A DNA stretch of 64,000 bases from Pelotomaculum schinkii (GTDB lineage: Bacteria > Bacillota > Desulfotomaculia > Desulfotomaculales > Pelotomaculaceae). Shown here in pieces: positions 7,968 through 18,658 of this stretch (positions within the stretch are counted from its first letter, which is position 1; each line of letters begins with the position of its first letter). A model generated the notes under the pieces. It made no database searches. It worked only from the letters and a program-made list of their open reading frames with translations, and was not told the origin of the DNA. Position numbers and translations under genes: made by a program. The DNA is taken from assembly GCF_004369205.1 (NCBI RefSeq), contig NZ_QFGA01000001.1, positions 620,001 through 684,000 on the forward strand. The letters are read 5' to 3'.

Positions 7968-8932
7968 GTCATCCTATGACTGAATTCACCAGGCGCCTAA
8001 TCAAACCAATGCTGCCAAAAGCTTTCGGTCTTTGGAAAATGTTCAGGCTGGTTCCGGTCTTGTCCTGGAGCGCCACTTCTTTTGCCCTGGGTATCGGGCC
8101 GGCCGTTAGTTTGAACACGTCCGCCCAAATCAACTGGTGTTATGTCACCCTGGTAGTATTCTCAGGTTTAGTCCTGCATGGGATCACCGCACACGCTTGC
8201 AATGACCTTGTAGACTGGCGTTCAGGTACCGACCGCGTGAGCCCGGGTATCTTATCAGGAGGCAGCGGTGTCATCAAAAATGGGCTTTTAAGTGAACGCC
8301 AGCTTATGTTTATCTGTCTGGCCGGCTTGCTGCTGCCCATTGCCGCCAGCCTGTATTTAAGCAGCCAGCGGGGCCCGCTGGTTTTTGTATTTCTCCTGGT
8401 AGGCGCCTGGTCCGGGTTGTCTTACACCCTGCCCCCGTTCAGGTTGTCCTACCGCCCGCTGCTGGGGGAATGGCTGTCTGCTTTTCCCACCATTCTTTGC
8501 TGCACAATCGGCTCCTTTTATATCCTGACCGGCCAGGTGACCATTGAGGTTGCAACAGCAGGCGTCATCCACGGTTTCTTTTCTCTGGGGTGGCTCATGC
8601 AGCACCACCTGCCGGACATGACCGCCGACCTGGGCGCGTCTCCCCCCAAGGTGACGACCCCGGCCTTTTTTAGCCGCAGGTGGGGTCCCGGCAGCGCCCG
8701 TCTGGCGCCGGCCAGTTATTGTACTCTGGCAGCCCTGACCGGCCTTTGGGCTGGCATATTTATCGACCCTGTATTTTTCATAGTTCTCCCCTTCGCCACC
8801 TTCTGCATTTACCTGTCTGCTGCTACCGATCCTCTAAACGTAGCTTCAATAACTGTACGCGAAAAAACGATGGTTTTGCTGACCTCCGGCCACGCGGCAA
8901 TACTTGCCGTTCTGCTGGGACTCGGGTGGTAA
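7964..8932 (+). CDS. UbiA-family prenyltransferase (quinone biosynthesis)
   Basis: 322 residues from a GTG that overlaps the TGA of the previous gene. About nine membrane helices. The first Asp-rich motif is present as NDLVDWRSGTDR at about 83-94; the second is less clear but a polar loop HHLPDMTADLG follows a helix at about 207-217. The family joins a polyprenyl diphosphate to an aromatic acceptor inside the membrane. With the preceding polyprenyl synthase and the mqnA and menG genes at 21-22.7 kb, the likely acceptor is a naphthoate intermediate of menaquinone (MenA/MqnP role). The substrate is inferred from context. Confidence 0.8.
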   Translation: MSHPMTEFTRRLIKPMLPKAFGLWKMFRLVPVLSWSATSFALGIGPAVSLNTSAQINWCYVTLVVFSGLVLHGITAHACNDLVDWRSGTDRVSPGILSGGSGVIKNGLLSERQLMFICLAGLLLPIAASLYLSSQRGPLVFVFLLVGAWSGLSYTLPPFRLSYRPLLGEWLSAFPTILCCTIGSFYILTGQVTIEVATAGVIHGFFSLGWLMQHHLPDMTADLGASPPKVTTPAFFSRRWGPGSARLAPASYCTLAALTGLWAGIFIDPVFFIVLPFATFCIYLSAATDPLNVASITVREKTMVLLTSGHAAILAVLLGLGW

Positions 8933-9017
8933 CCTAAACACCTTCGATGCTGCTATCCAAGATAGTGTTACATGCTGCAACGGCTACAAAAAAGGAAGAA
9001 AATATGACACATTTTGT

Positions 9018-9045
9018 TTTACATGCTCTCCAGCTAAGGTATAAT
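9018..9045 (+). promoter_or_regulatory. sigma-A-type promoter of lysA
   Basis: TTTACA at 9018-9023 and a perfect TATAAT at 9040-9045 with a 16-base spacer, about 65 bases before the lysA start and just after a gene-free stretch. Confidence 0.6.
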
Positions 9046-9109
9046 AAAAATCAATCCACAGTACTTAAGGGTTAATGTGATATGATCAAGCTATATCAGG
9101 AGGCATTAA

Positions 9110-10363
9110 ATGACTAAATCACTACCGTTTACCAGAGCTGAGATTGAGCAGGTTATCCAAAAACACCCCACCCCTTTCCATCTTTATCATGAACAGGCTA
9201 TACGGCAGAATGCCCGGGAGTTGTTAGCCGCATTTTCCTGGGCGCCAGGCTTTAAAGAATACTTTGCCGTGAAGGCTACCCCTAATCCATACATCTTAAA
9301 AATCCTTAAGGAAGAAGGGTTAGGGGCGGACTGCAGTTCGCTGGCTGAGTTAATACTGGCAGAGAAAGCCGGTATTACCGGTGAAAATATTATGTTTTCC
9401 TCAAATAATACTCCCGCTCATGAGTTCCGCAAGGCTAAAGAATTGGGCGCTATAATCAACCTCGACGATATCAGCCACATCGAATACCTGGAGCAGCATG
9501 CAGGTTTGCCTGAATTGGTTTCTTTCCGTTATAATCCGGGCCCTTTACGGGGCGGCAACGCAATCATCGGTTTGCCTCAAGAAGCCAAATACGGGTTCAC
9601 CCGCAAACAGATCCTGGAAGGTTATCAAATCGCACGGGATAAGGGGGGCAAGAGGTTCGGCCTTCATACCATGGTGGTGTCCAATGAATTGGACCCCTAT
9701 AGTTTCATAGGTACAGCAGAAATGCTCTTTGATTTAGTGGTAGAAATCTACCAAACCACCGGTATAAGAATTGAATTTGTCAATTTTGGCGGGGGTATCG
9801 GTATTCCCTACCGGCCGGAGGAAAAACGCGTTGATTTACACCTTATTTCCAGGGAAATTAAAAGGGCTTATGAAGAAAAAATCAAAGGGGCCGGTCTTGC
9901 TCCAGTCCGCGTTACTATGGAATTGGGCCGCGCTATTACCGGACCCTTTGGTTATTTAATCAGTACGGTACTTCACAAAAAGGAAATCTATAAAAATTAT
10001 GTAGGTTTGGATGCCTGTATGGCCAATTTAATGCGCCCTGGCATATACGGAGCATATCACCATATCACCGTATTAGGGAAAGAAAACTGGCCTCATGATC
10101 ATGTTTATGATGTGACCGGTTCGCTGTGTGAGAACAATGACAAGTTCGCCATCGACCGCAAGTTGCCGGAAATCACGCGAGGAGATATTATTGTCATCCA
10201 TGACACAGGCGCCCATGGACATGCTATGGGATTTAATTATAACGGAAAGCTAAGGTCAGCAGAGCTCTTGTTAAGGCCAAACGGAGAAGTGCAGCTCATT
10301 CGCAGAGCGGAGACATTAGATGATTATTTTTCAACACTCGATTTCAATGGATTAGATGTGTGA
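9110..10363 (+). CDS. lysA: diaminopimelate decarboxylase
   Basis: 417 residues with AGGAGG 6 bases upstream. It is a fold-III PLP decarboxylase: KEYFAVKATPNPYILK carries the PLP lysine (about residue 54), NFGGGIGIPY the phosphate-binding glycines, and VTGSLCENNDKFA the catalytic cysteine region. The last step of lysine synthesis (meso-DAP to lysine) is the best fit. The sequence is somewhat divergent, with EYFAVKAT rather than the more usual ...YAVKAN, so a role in another amino-acid decarboxylation cannot be fully excluded. Single gene with its own promoter and terminator. Confidence 0.82.
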   Translation: MTKSLPFTRAEIEQVIQKHPTPFHLYHEQAIRQNARELLAAFSWAPGFKEYFAVKATPNPYILKILKEEGLGADCSSLAELILAEKAGITGENIMFSSNNTPAHEFRKAKELGAIINLDDISHIEYLEQHAGLPELVSFRYNPGPLRGGNAIIGLPQEAKYGFTRKQILEGYQIARDKGGKRFGLHTMVVSNELDPYSFIGTAEMLFDLVVEIYQTTGIRIEFVNFGGGIGIPYRPEEKRVDLHLISREIKRAYEEKIKGAGLAPVRVTMELGRAITGPFGYLISTVLHKKEIYKNYVGLDACMANLMRPGIYGAYHHITVLGKENWPHDHVYDVTGSLCENNDKFAIDRKLPEITRGDIIVIHDTGAHGHAMGFNYNGKLRSAELLLRPNGEVQLIRRAETLDDYFSTLDFNGLDV

Positions 10364-10477
10364 CCGAGCCTTTTTTCCAAGATCCAGCCCATTGCAAGTG
10401 GATTGAAGAGCGGATTCCAGCGTAGTGGGTGGCTGGCCAGTTAACATCCTTATAGGAGCAAGCACCATGTTAGTTCA

Positions 10478-10515
10478 AGCCCGCTCACCTGCATGTGCAG
10501 CGGGCTTTATAATTA
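10478..10515 (+). terminator. terminator after lysA
   Basis: AAGCCCGCT (10478-10486) pairs with AGCGGGCTT (10499-10507), followed by TATAATTATTTAT. It lies about 115 bases past the lysA stop. Confidence 0.7.
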
Positions 10516-10603
10516 TTTATGCTCCTATGTGCGGATAAACAAGTCAGCCATCCGACACCGGAAACGTTAATTTCTCAATATACGTCTATAAGGACTTTCA
10601 GGT

Positions 10604-11746
10604 TTAAATGCAGCGTCTCAGCATTCCCGGGGTATGCCAGAGCAGCCAGCGGTAAAACTGCCGGTAACCGGTTTGTCCGAGCAAGATTTGGAGTGATTGT
10701 TCAAAGGGCTCCCGGCAGCTGAAGTACATGCCTAATAACGCTTTGGGAAAGTATTGAAACATCCTGGCAATAAATAAGGCGGCCTTGAGGTCCGACCCAA
10801 ACTGTTGATAGCAGTTTCGCTCATACACTCCGAGATGCAGCCTGGTCAACGGCGCCCCCCTGGAAATAAGTGAGGCCGCTGTCGCGGCAGCCAGCCGTCC
10901 TGAGGCAACAGCATAACGGATGCCCTCTCCGGTAAACGGATCGGTATAGCCGGCAGCGTCTCCTGCCAGGATCACTCTGTCACTGACGGTGGGACGGGCG
11001 ATTCCACCCAGGGGAATAAAGCCCCCCTTGCTCCTCTGTTCTTCCAAAATTCCTCTGCCTTTCAGAAAATTCGAGAAAGCTTCTTTAAGACCAGACGCGT
11101 TGGTCAACCAGGAACCCATTCCAGCAGACAGGCGACCCCTTTTGGGAAAAACCCAGCTGTAGCCCATGGGCAACTGCCCGTAATGAATTTCAATAGCCTC
11201 CCGCCAGCCGCCTTCTTCCTCACCCCTGGCCACATCGGCGCAAACACAAAAAGCCAGGTCCTTTTTGTTAAAAGGTTTTCGTACCGTTTTGGCCACCGTA
11301 CTGTTAACACCGTCCGCGCCTATTACCAGAAGCCCGCTGTAGACGCCTTTGGTAGTGCTGACTGTCACTTCTCGCTCACCTGCAGCAACAGCGGTGACGC
11401 GCTCACCCTGTTTTAACTCAGCTCCAGCTGACTGTGCCAGGCTGATCAACCACTGGTCAAATATCTCTCGTGACACCAATACCATAAAGTCCTGTTCCAG
11501 GTCGATCTCCATCACCCTGTCACCATAAAACCCCCTGAAAGAAGAACACCTCGCCTCAACTATTTCAGGAGGAAGCGCAGCGCCCAAGAGGCCCATGGCA
11601 GCTGCGGTGATGCCCCCGGCACAGGTTTTCGGGCGAGGATGGTATTCTTTTTCCAGGATCATGGTTTCCAATCCCGCCCCGGCGCAGTCCCTTGCCGCCA
11701 CAGCCCCGGCCGGTCCCGCTCCGACAACAATTACGTCATACCTCAT
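10604..11746 (-). CDS. geranylgeranyl-reductase-family FAD-dependent oxidoreductase
   Basis: About 380 residues. I place the start at ATG 11746 (MRYDVIVVGAG) because the AGGGGG site is well spaced from it; an ATG at 11755 lies too close. The N-terminus is a Rossmann FAD motif, VIVVGAGPAGAVAARDCA, then the family's CAGGI segment, and RVILAGDAAGYTDPFTGEGI is the second FAD-binding motif. The family saturates double bonds of prenyl chains or lipids, and in this context menaquinone-tail or lipid reduction is possible. A decayed relative lies at 20826-21072. Confidence 0.85.
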   Translation of the reverse strand: MRYDVIVVGAGPAGAVAARDCAGAGLETMILEKEYHPRPKTCAGGITAAAMGLLGAALPPEIVEARCSSFRGFYGDRVMEIDLEQDFMVLVSREIFDQWLISLAQSAGAELKQGERVTAVAAGEREVTVSTTKGVYSGLLVIGADGVNSTVAKTVRKPFNKKDLAFCVCADVARGEEEGGWREAIEIHYGQLPMGYSWVFPKRGRLSAGMGSWLTNASGLKEAFSNFLKGRGILEEQRSKGGFIPLGGIARPTVSDRVILAGDAAGYTDPFTGEGIRYAVASGRLAAATAASLISRGAPLTRLHLGVYERNCYQQFGSDLKAALFIARMFQYFPKALLGMYFSCREPFEQSLQILLGQTGYRQFYRWLLWHTPGMLRRCI

Positions 11747-11799
11747 GCCAGCCATACCCCCTTAGCCAATTGTCGAAGGTATTATTCCACAAAGAGGGA

Positions 11800-11836
11800 T
11801 AAAAAAACCACCGGCTCTCTTGCTGCAGAGCCGGTG
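11800..11836 (-). terminator. terminator downstream of selB
   Basis: CACCGGCTCT (11809-11818) pairs perfectly with AGAGCCGGTG (11827-11836). Read on the minus strand it is followed by GTTTTTTTAT. It probably ends the selA-selB transcript about 200 bases past selB. Confidence 0.75.
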
Positions 11837-11876
11837 AGAACAAACTCCTTTGAAAATACACACAGAACGCTAAAAA

Positions 11877-11985
11877 ATGCAGGTGCGAATTCATTCGCAC
11901 CATGTCACACTAGCCACAAAAGTTCGGCGCTGGCGCGCCGTGTGCGATTAAAATCGCGCCTGCATCGGCTGGTATTTTCATGATA
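11877..11985. repeat. dispersed palindromic repeat, copy A
   Basis: About 100 bases beginning TGCAGGTGCGAATTCATTCG and ending ATCGCGCCTGCATCGG. The ends pair with each other (TGCAGGTGCGA with TCGCGCCTGCA), and inside are two hairpins, GGTGCGAATTCATTCGCACC and CGGCGCTGGCGCGCCG. Related copies are at 19640, 50232 and 60958. It lies between the selB gene and its terminator. Confidence 0.8.
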
Positions 11986-12031
11986 CGTGGCGCGGCGATA
12001 AAAGCATGATGAGCCTTTGTCTGCAACATCA

Positions 12032-13954
12032 TTAATTTTCCAGGGCCCGTCCCGGCAAGCGCTTGTCTCCGACGCGCCGGGTTAATTTCTCACGGTCGAA
12101 ATATTCCAGGAGCGGCAAAGCAAACTTCCGGGAAGTCTGTAATAGGTCCCGTACCTCCGCTACCGTTATTTCTCCCTTGTCCCTGAGACTCTGGCTCACT
12201 TTCTGGCGGGCGCTGGCTAAAACATCCTTTAAAAAATAGAGTTCTTCGGCAATCTTAACCAGGTCCCCTGTCCTTAACATGTACTGCAGCAGTTCGGCTG
12301 CAAAAACTTCGTCCAGGCCGGCGCTGCGGCTGAGGCCATTCCATGAGGGGGGGAGGAAGGCGAACTCTTCCAGTTCATGTTTAATCCGGCTGATTAATTT
12401 TTCCTGCTGCGGGGAAGGACCTGCTGCAAAACCCTGCAGCGCTACCGCTTGCGGTGTCACACGGAGCAACCCGTCCTTTTCCATTTCCAGCAACAGCATC
12501 TGGAATACCCTGCTGTTTAAAACCTGAAATTTTCGGGAACGAAGGTCTTCCCTTGGATAGCCCTCACGGAGGGGAAAGTCGCGGTGGTATGTCTCAAGCA
12601 GCTGGGCTAGGGCAGCGGACCAGCGCTGATAAATAACTGATGAAACATAGTATGTTTTACCGTCACCACTGATCATTTTGGCCCTGCCCTCTTTGACCAG
12701 CTCGCTGGCTGCCTCGACTATCTCTTCATCCTTTAAACCCGTACCAGTTGCAATTTCGCCGGGGATATGCAACCCACTGCCGGCAGTTAGAAACTGGTCC
12801 ACCAGTTCAGCCGGGGTCCCCCGCTCACGCGTTGCCAGGGCGCTTAGCACCTCACTGCGGAAACGTTTATGCTTGCGCCTGGGGAGCGGGTCTATCACGG
12901 TCCCTCCCCCGATGGTTTCCATGGGGGAATAGGAGCGGATCACAAAACGGTCACCCTTGGCCGCGACCAACTGTTCTTCCAACTCCACTTGCGCATAAGC
13001 AAGCGTTCCCGGTTCCATTTCTTCGCGGTCCAGGAGTACCACCCTGCCGAGGGTTTCACTGGTACCCAGGTAAAAACGCACCCTCGTCCTGTTTTTCAGG
13101 GGCCGCGCCGCGCTGTCCAATAACAACAGGTGGATATCTACACGGTTGGCGGGGGTCAAGGTTTTTACCCCCGCCACTACGCTGCCCCGCTCAACCTGCT
13201 CCAACTCCAGTCCGGCCAGGTTGACGGCCACCCTTTGACCGGCTTCCGCCACTTCTACCTTCTCCCCGTGCACCTGGAGGGAACGGACCCTTGAAACGAG
13301 ACCCTGGGGCTGGATTTCAACGGAGTCGCCAACGCGGAGCACACCTGCTACCAGCGTGCCGGTTACCACCGTGCCGAAGCCGGTGATGGTAAAAACACGG
13401 TCCACCGGCAACCTGGGCGATCCGCTGCTTACCCTGGAGACAGTCTGCCCGGCCAACTGGTCGATTTTTTCCAGCAAGTCCCGGATGCCCTGCCCGGTTA
13501 CCGCCGAAACTTTCAACACGGGGGCGTCCTCTAAAACGGTGCCTTTTAAAAAGTCGCGCGCCTCCTCCTCCACCAGTTCCAGCCAATCATCTTCCACCAG
13601 GTCGGTCTTGGTCAGTACCACAATTCCTTTTTGGACCTGCAGCAGCTGAAGGATATCCAGGTGCTCACGCGTTTGGGGCATTACTCCCTCATCGGCGGCA
13701 ATCACCAGCAGGACCAGGTCGAAGCCTCCGGCTCCTGCCAGCATGTTCTTAATGAACCGTTCATGACCTGGTACATCGACAATGCCGGCCCTGCGCCCTC
13801 CCGGCAATTGCAGGGAGGCAAAGCCAAGTTCAATAGAGATGCCCCGTTCTTTTTCTTCTTTCAGGCGGTCGGTGTCGATCCCGGTTAAAGCCCTGACCAG
13901 GGCCGTCTTACCGTGGTCAACATGGCCTGCGGTACCGATAATAAGGTGTTTCAA
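12032..13954 (-). CDS. selB: selenocysteine-specific elongation factor SelB
   Basis: About 640 residues. The start is probably TTG 13954 ([17 protein letters not shown]); a GTG at 13963 is possible but sits against the ribosome site. N-terminal GTPase: GHVDHGKT (P-loop), DVPGHE (G3), TKTD (G4), then EF-Tu-like beta-barrels and a C-terminal series of winged-helix domains (from about 400) that bind the SECIS hairpin in selenoprotein mRNA. It delivers selenocysteinyl-tRNA to recoded UGA codons. It follows selA in one operon. selD and the tRNA-Sec gene are not in the window. Confidence 0.96.
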   Translation of the reverse strand: MKHLIIGTAGHVDHGKTALVRALTGIDTDRLKEEKERGISIELGFASLQLPGGRRAGIVDVPGHERFIKNMLAGAGGFDLVLLVIAADEGVMPQTREHLDILQLLQVQKGIVVLTKTDLVEDDWLELVEEEARDFLKGTVLEDAPVLKVSAVTGQGIRDLLEKIDQLAGQTVSRVSSGSPRLPVDRVFTITGFGTVVTGTLVAGVLRVGDSVEIQPQGLVSRVRSLQVHGEKVEVAEAGQRVAVNLAGLELEQVERGSVVAGVKTLTPANRVDIHLLLLDSAARPLKNRTRVRFYLGTSETLGRVVLLDREEMEPGTLAYAQVELEEQLVAAKGDRFVIRSYSPMETIGGGTVIDPLPRRKHKRFRSEVLSALATRERGTPAELVDQFLTAGSGLHIPGEIATGTGLKDEEIVEAASELVKEGRAKMISGDGKTYYVSSVIYQRWSAALAQLLETYHRDFPLREGYPREDLRSRKFQVLNSRVFQMLLLEMEKDGLLRVTPQAVALQGFAAGPSPQQEKLISRIKHELEEFAFLPPSWNGLSRSAGLDEVFAAELLQYMLRTGDLVKIAEELYFLKDVLASARQKVSQSLRDKGEITVAEVRDLLQTSRKFALPLLEYFDREKLTRRVGDKRLPGRALEN

Positions 13955-14077
13955 AATAAGCACATCCTTGCTAAATTGAAAAGACCGGGTTCATATTATC
14001 CAAACTGAGGTTTATAATTGACTCCGCAAAACTGTGAATATAATTCTGAACCATATCGTGCTATCTTTCACCTTTTT

Positions 14078-15487
14078 CTATTGAAGCGCTTTGGCAAACG
14101 CGCCGGCCAGCAGTTGAAACTCCCCGTCTGCAATGGTGCGGACATCAAGGAGAAGTTTATCTTCCTGTACCCGCCCCATCACGGCCGGCTCACCTCGCCG
14201 CAGCGCCTCCTGCAGTTCACCTGCTGAGCTTTTTCCCGGCTGTACCACCACAACAGCGGTTGGGAGGGCTGCTGTGGGCATGGCCCCGCCACCCACCGCC
14301 GACAAACCCTCCTCCAGTTCCACCCGAGCCCGGCTTCCCGCAACCTCACGCAAGAAGACTGCCAGTTGCGAAGCTTTTTGCCGCAATTGCTCCAGAGGTA
14401 CGGTCAACATCTTGAGAGTAGGGATTCCGCCAAGAGCCTGTTCTTCGTCCAGGTAAAGCCTTAAGGTAGCTTCAAGCGCCGCAACCGTCATTTTGTCGAT
14501 ACGAATCGCCCTCGTTAGAGGGTTCTTCTTCATTTTATCGATATAGACACGTTTTCCTATGATAATACCGGCTTGAGCTCCACCGAGAAGCTTGTCCCCG
14601 CTGAAGGTCACAATGTCTGTCCCGGCGCCGACCGTCGCCTGCACTGTAGGTTCCCAGGGCAAACCATAGCGACTCAAGTCAATAAGAAATCCGCTGCCCA
14701 GATCGGATACCACCGGGAGCTTAAACTCCCGGCCTAACTCAACCAGTTCACCGACCGTAGTCTCCCTGGTAAAGCCGACTATACGGTAATTGCTGGTATG
14801 TACGTGCAGCAGCAGCGCGGTGTCTTGACTGATTGCCCGGCGGTAGTCATCAGGATAGGTCTTGTTAGTGGCGCCGACCTCGATCAGGCGGGCGCCGCTT
14901 TGCGCCATTACTTCCGGTATCCGGAAAGAACCGCCTATTTCCACCAACTGGCCTCTGGACACAATAACCTCCTGCCCGCGCGCCATAGTGCTCAGCGCCA
15001 ACAGCACAGCGGCCGCGTTATTGTTAACGACCAAAGCCGCCTCGGCCCCGGTAAGGGTTGTCAGCAATTTCTCCAGAGGGGCATACCTGGAGCCTCTCCG
15101 CCCGGTCTCCAGGTCCAATTCCAGGTTTGAGTAATTGGCCACCACATCGCTGACGGCATGCCTGGCTTGCTCAGCCAGGGGCGCCCTCCCCAGGTTGGTA
15201 TGAAGGACAACACCTGTCGCGTTAATGACCCGGCGCAGGTTGGGACGAACCGAACGTGTTGCCGCGGCTATGGTTTTTAAAACAACCCGCTCCAGACAGG
15301 CGGGCTTTCCACCTTCCCCGGCAACCAATGTGTCCTCCGAGAGAATTGCCATCCTTTCTGCAGCAAGAGCTTCCCTGATAGCGTCAACTACAACGCTGCG
15401 GGGATATGAGGCCAAGGCTTCGTTCATCTGGTCACACCTCAGAACCTCGTCAACTGACGGCAAAAGTCTGAGTAATTGATTCCGCAT
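14078..15487 (-). CDS. selA: L-seryl-tRNA(Sec) selenium transferase SelA
   Basis: 469 residues with AGGAGGACCT before ATG 15487. A PLP-dependent fold-I enzyme: the PLP lysine is in [14 protein letters not shown] at about residue 300, and the N-terminal domain ([33 protein letters not shown]) is typical. It converts Ser-tRNA(Sec) to Sec-tRNA(Sec) with selenophosphate. selB follows 123 bases downstream in the same direction. Full length and intact, so the organism most likely makes selenoproteins, though none is seen here. Confidence 0.97.
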   Translation of the reverse strand: MRNQLLRLLPSVDEVLRCDQMNEALASYPRSVVVDAIREALAAERMAILSEDTLVAGEGGKPACLERVVLKTIAAATRSVRPNLRRVINATGVVLHTNLGRAPLAEQARHAVSDVVANYSNLELDLETGRRGSRYAPLEKLLTTLTGAEAALVVNNNAAAVLLALSTMARGQEVIVSRGQLVEIGGSFRIPEVMAQSGARLIEVGATNKTYPDDYRRAISQDTALLLHVHTSNYRIVGFTRETTVGELVELGREFKLPVVSDLGSGFLIDLSRYGLPWEPTVQATVGAGTDIVTFSGDKLLGGAQAGIIIGKRVYIDKMKKNPLTRAIRIDKMTVAALEATLRLYLDEEQALGGIPTLKMLTVPLEQLRQKASQLAVFLREVAGSRARVELEEGLSAVGGGAMPTAALPTAVVVVQPGKSSAGELQEALRRGEPAVMGRVQEDKLLLDVRTIADGEFQLLAGAFAKALQ

Positions 15488-15823
15488 AGGTCCTCCTAAA
15501 ATAGTACAGTTATTTATTCAATACTATTTTTAGACTATTTTAAAATTATATGGCAGTATGGGAGCAAAAGCAAGTATTAGGGCATAAAGACTCCATAAAC
15601 CCCGTTTTTTGAGGGCATTAATAACATTTGCAAATAGGTCAACGGATTTGTATAATTATTATGGTATGAACCATGAAGCAAGTGAACCGCGTGTAACAGC
15701 GGTTTTATTTATTTTCCGCTGTGGCAGGAAAAAACAGGACCGTTGTCATATATTTGTCATATGCATGATTGAGCCGACAAACCGCACCGTGTCTGCTGCC
15801 ATATTTGATGGGAGGTTAAAACA
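15488..15823. other. gap between divergent selA and purL
   Basis: 336 bases holding the promoters of two divergent operons. I see no RNA gene here, and no xpt-type purine riboswitch core before purL. An AT-rich stretch (15500-15560) lies next to selA. GGGAGGTTAAAACA provides the purL ribosome site. Confidence 0.4.
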
Positions 15824-18658
15824 ATGATCCAAGAGGTGCGTGTCATAGCTAAACCGGGACTTCCGGACAGCAAGGGCGATGAAAGCCTGTATGAGATAAA
15901 CCGGGCTCTGGGTATCCAGAGCGTTGAGAAGGTCCGGACTGCCCGGGTATTCCGTTTTGAAGGGATTTCTGAAAAAGAAGCCGCCTACCTGGCCGGGAAA
16001 CTCCTGGCCGAGGATGTGTTTCAGACTTACCGGGTTAACGGCCCTGTCATTGAAGATGCGGCGGTCGTGCTTGAGGTTGCCTATAAACCTGGAGTTATGA
16101 ACCCGGAAGCTGCTTCTTTACTCAAGTCGGCCTCAGACCTCGGCATAACCGGACTAATTGCCGCGGATTCAAGCTGGGAATACGGCTTTTACGGCCGTGA
16201 CATATCCGGCGCGGATATTGAGCGCATCTTAAACAGCCTGCTGGTAAATGCCACCATCGAGTACGTGGTCAGGGAAAAACCTCAAACCCTGGTTATCAAA
16301 GGAGTTCCCGGCCCGACCGGGGTTATCCCCATCCGCCGGATGAGCGACGAGGAACTGCTTACCTTAAGCCGGGACAAGCTCTTTTTAAACCTCGAGGAAA
16401 TGAAGGTAGTTCAAAAATATTTTGCCGGTCTGCAAAGAGACCCCACCGACTGTGAAATAGAGATTATTGCCCAAACCTGGTCGGAGCACTGCGTGCATAA
16501 AACCTTCAGGGCCAAAATCTCAATGGACGGGCAAGAAAAACCCCCTCTGCTGAAACGATTAAAAGACGCTACAGCCCGGAGCAAACACCCATTGGTACTT
16601 TCAGCTTTTGTTGACAACTCCGGGGTCATGGAGTTTTATGAGGGTACGGCAATTTGCGGCAAGGTTGAGACTCACAACTCCCCTTCTGCCATCGAGCCTT
16701 ACGGCGGCGCTATGACCGGCAGCGGCGGCGTCTTCCGGGATATTGTCGGAACCGGTTTGGGAGCGAAAGTGCTGGCCTCCACCAACATGTTCTGTTTCGC
16801 GCCGCCGGGAACCCCCGGCGAAGATATACCGCCCGGCTGCCTTCACCCCCACTACCTGTTGCGGCGGGTTGTTACAGGAGTCAAAGACTACGGCAACCGG
16901 ATGGGTATCCCGACCAACAACGGGTCGGTCCATTTTCACCCTGATTTCCGGGCCAAACCCACCGTAATCGTGGGCGCTTACGGTATCCTTCCGGCAGGTT
17001 CCAGCCGGAAACGCCAGCCGGAAGCGGGCGACCTGGTCCTTACTCTTGGCGGGCGCACCGGGCGTGACGGCATCCACGGAGCTACTTTTTCCAGCGGCGA
17101 GATGACCGACCGGACTATTGACGTCAACGCCAGCGCTGTCCAGATTGGCCACCCGATTGAAGAAAAGCGAATGTTTGACGCCATCCTGGCCGCCAGGGAC
17201 AAAGGACTGCTCCGGGCCATCACCGACTGCGGCGCCGGCGGATTTGCTTCGGCTGTAGGAGAAATGGGCTCGGAAATCGGGGTCAACATAGCCCTGGACC
17301 GGGCGCCGTTGAAATACCCTGGTCTGGCGCCGTGGGAAATCCTGCTTTCGGAGAGCCAGGAAAGGATGGTGCTGGCAGTTGCTCCAGCGCACCTTGAGCA
17401 ACTGCTGGAAATCTGCCGGGGTTACAACGTTGAAGCCACCGTCCTGGGTGAATTCACAGGGGACAAGCGCTTTTGCGCCACTTATGAAGGCTTGACCGTA
17501 ATGGACCTGGAGATGGAGTTTCTGCACGACGGGCTGCCCCAGCGGTTTATGACGGCTGCCTGGCAGCGGCCGGAACACCCCGAACCCACACTGCGGGAAA
17601 CGCGTAACTGGTCCAGGCTGTTTGCCCGCGTCATGGGGCACTTGAATGTTTGTTCCAAAGAACCAATTATCAGGCTGTACGACCATGGTGTTCAGGGGAC
17701 CAGCGCACTTCCGCCGTTTGCCGGGGCGAATGGGGACGGACCAAATGACGCCGCCATCCTCACCCCTCTGCTGGGGAAACCTTACGGCATGGTTATCTCA
17801 CATGGATTAAACCCTGTTTTAAATATGATCGACCCTTACCACGGCAGTCTCTGGGCGGCTGCGGAAGCTGTCTCCAACGCCGTTTCGTCCGGCGCCAACC
17901 CAAGAGAAATGGTCTTGATCGATAACTTTATCTGGCCTTTCCCGGACGAGGACGCTTTAGGCGCACTTGACATGTCGGTTGATGCCTGCGTCGACTTCGT
18001 CCGCGCCACGGGCATGCCTTTCATATCGGGAAAAGACAGCCTTTCCAGCACTTACCGGGGCCAAGACGGAACAGTCATTAAAATTCCGCCGGTCCTCTGT
18101 GTTTCCGTATTTGGACGAATACCTGATGTTTCACGAACCGTGTCGGCAGATTTTAAAGGAGCAGGCAATCAAATCGTACTGGTGGGTTGCCGCAACACGT
18201 CCGAAATGGCAGGCTCCGTTTATTACGACCTGCAGGGCGCCATTGGGCAAAACCTGCCGAAGCTCGACCCTGACAACCTGATGAAGGTCTTTGAAGCCGT
18301 CTACGCGGCCATAGACTCCGGCAAACTATTGGCCTGTCATGATATCAGTGAAGGAGGTCTGGGCGCGGCTCTGGCCGAAATGTGCTTCGGTGGCGCTACA
18401 GGCGCTTCAATCACAATACCTGCGGACGAAAATCCTGAGCAATTCCTTTTCAATGAGACGGCAGGCTGCTTCCTGGCCGAGCTGCCTGCAGATGCGGACC
18501 TGGCGGATATCTTTAGCGGGGTACCTTGCAGCGTCATCGGCAAGACAACCGCGGGAGGACTGCTCACCGCAGAGCAGTATGGAAAAACGCTGTTCACCCT
18601 CAACCTGGATGAGTTAAAGGAAGCCTGGCAGCGGCCGATGAAGGAGGTATTCCATTAA
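15824..18658 (+). CDS. purL: phosphoribosylformylglycinamidine synthase, PurL with fused PurS-like N-terminus
   Basis: 944 residues, about 200 longer than small PurL. Two PurS-like repeats come first: residues 5-72 (VRVIAKPGLPDSKGDESLYE ... DVFQTYRV) and 82-150 (LEVAYKPGVMNPEAASLLK ... ATIEYVV). The PurL catalytic core follows from about 170, with WSEHCVHKTF and KVETHNSPSAIEPYGGA, and the second half has FISGKDSLSSTY. It makes FGAM from FGAR using ammonia from PurQ. Its TAA overlaps the purQ ATG (TAATG). With PurS fused in, no separate purS gene is needed, and none is present. Confidence 0.95.
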   Translation: MIQEVRVIAKPGLPDSKGDESLYEINRALGIQSVEKVRTARVFRFEGISEKEAAYLAGKLLAEDVFQTYRVNGPVIEDAAVVLEVAYKPGVMNPEAASLLKSASDLGITGLIAADSSWEYGFYGRDISGADIERILNSLLVNATIEYVVREKPQTLVIKGVPGPTGVIPIRRMSDEELLTLSRDKLFLNLEEMKVVQKYFAGLQRDPTDCEIEIIAQTWSEHCVHKTFRAKISMDGQEKPPLLKRLKDATARSKHPLVLSAFVDNSGVMEFYEGTAICGKVETHNSPSAIEPYGGAMTGSGGVFRDIVGTGLGAKVLASTNMFCFAPPGTPGEDIPPGCLHPHYLLRRVVTGVKDYGNRMGIPTNNGSVHFHPDFRAKPTVIVGAYGILPAGSSRKRQPEAGDLVLTLGGRTGRDGIHGATFSSGEMTDRTIDVNASAVQIGHPIEEKRMFDAILAARDKGLLRAITDCGAGGFASAVGEMGSEIGVNIALDRAPLKYPGLAPWEILLSESQERMVLAVAPAHLEQLLEICRGYNVEATVLGEFTGDKRFCATYEGLTVMDLEMEFLHDGLPQRFMTAAWQRPEHPEPTLRETRNWSRLFARVMGHLNVCSKEPIIRLYDHGVQGTSALPPFAGANGDGPNDAAILTPLLGKPYGMVISHGLNPVLNMIDPYHGSLWAAAEAVSNAVSSGANPREMVLIDNFIWPFPDEDALGALDMSVDACVDFVRATGMPFISGKDSLSSTYRGQDGTVIKIPPVLCVSVFGRIPDVSRTVSADFKGAGNQIVLVGCRNTSEMAGSVYYDLQGAIGQNLPKLDPDNLMKVFEAVYAAIDSGKLLACHDISEGGLGAALAEMCFGGATGASITIPADENPEQFLFNETAGCFLAELPADADLADIFSGVPCSVIGKTTAGGLLTAEQYGKTLFTLNLDELKEAWQRPMKEVFH

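Noticed and set aside
13964-14077. Possible tRNA-Sec gene between selA and selB
   Set aside because: No long acceptor stem, UCA anticodon arm or CCA end; the gap is plain.
15600-15823. Possible purine riboswitch before purL
   Set aside because: The conserved loop and junction bases of the purine aptamer are absent.
16601-17686. 361-codon minus-strand frame inside purL
   Set aside because: Shadow of the highly conserved purL gene.
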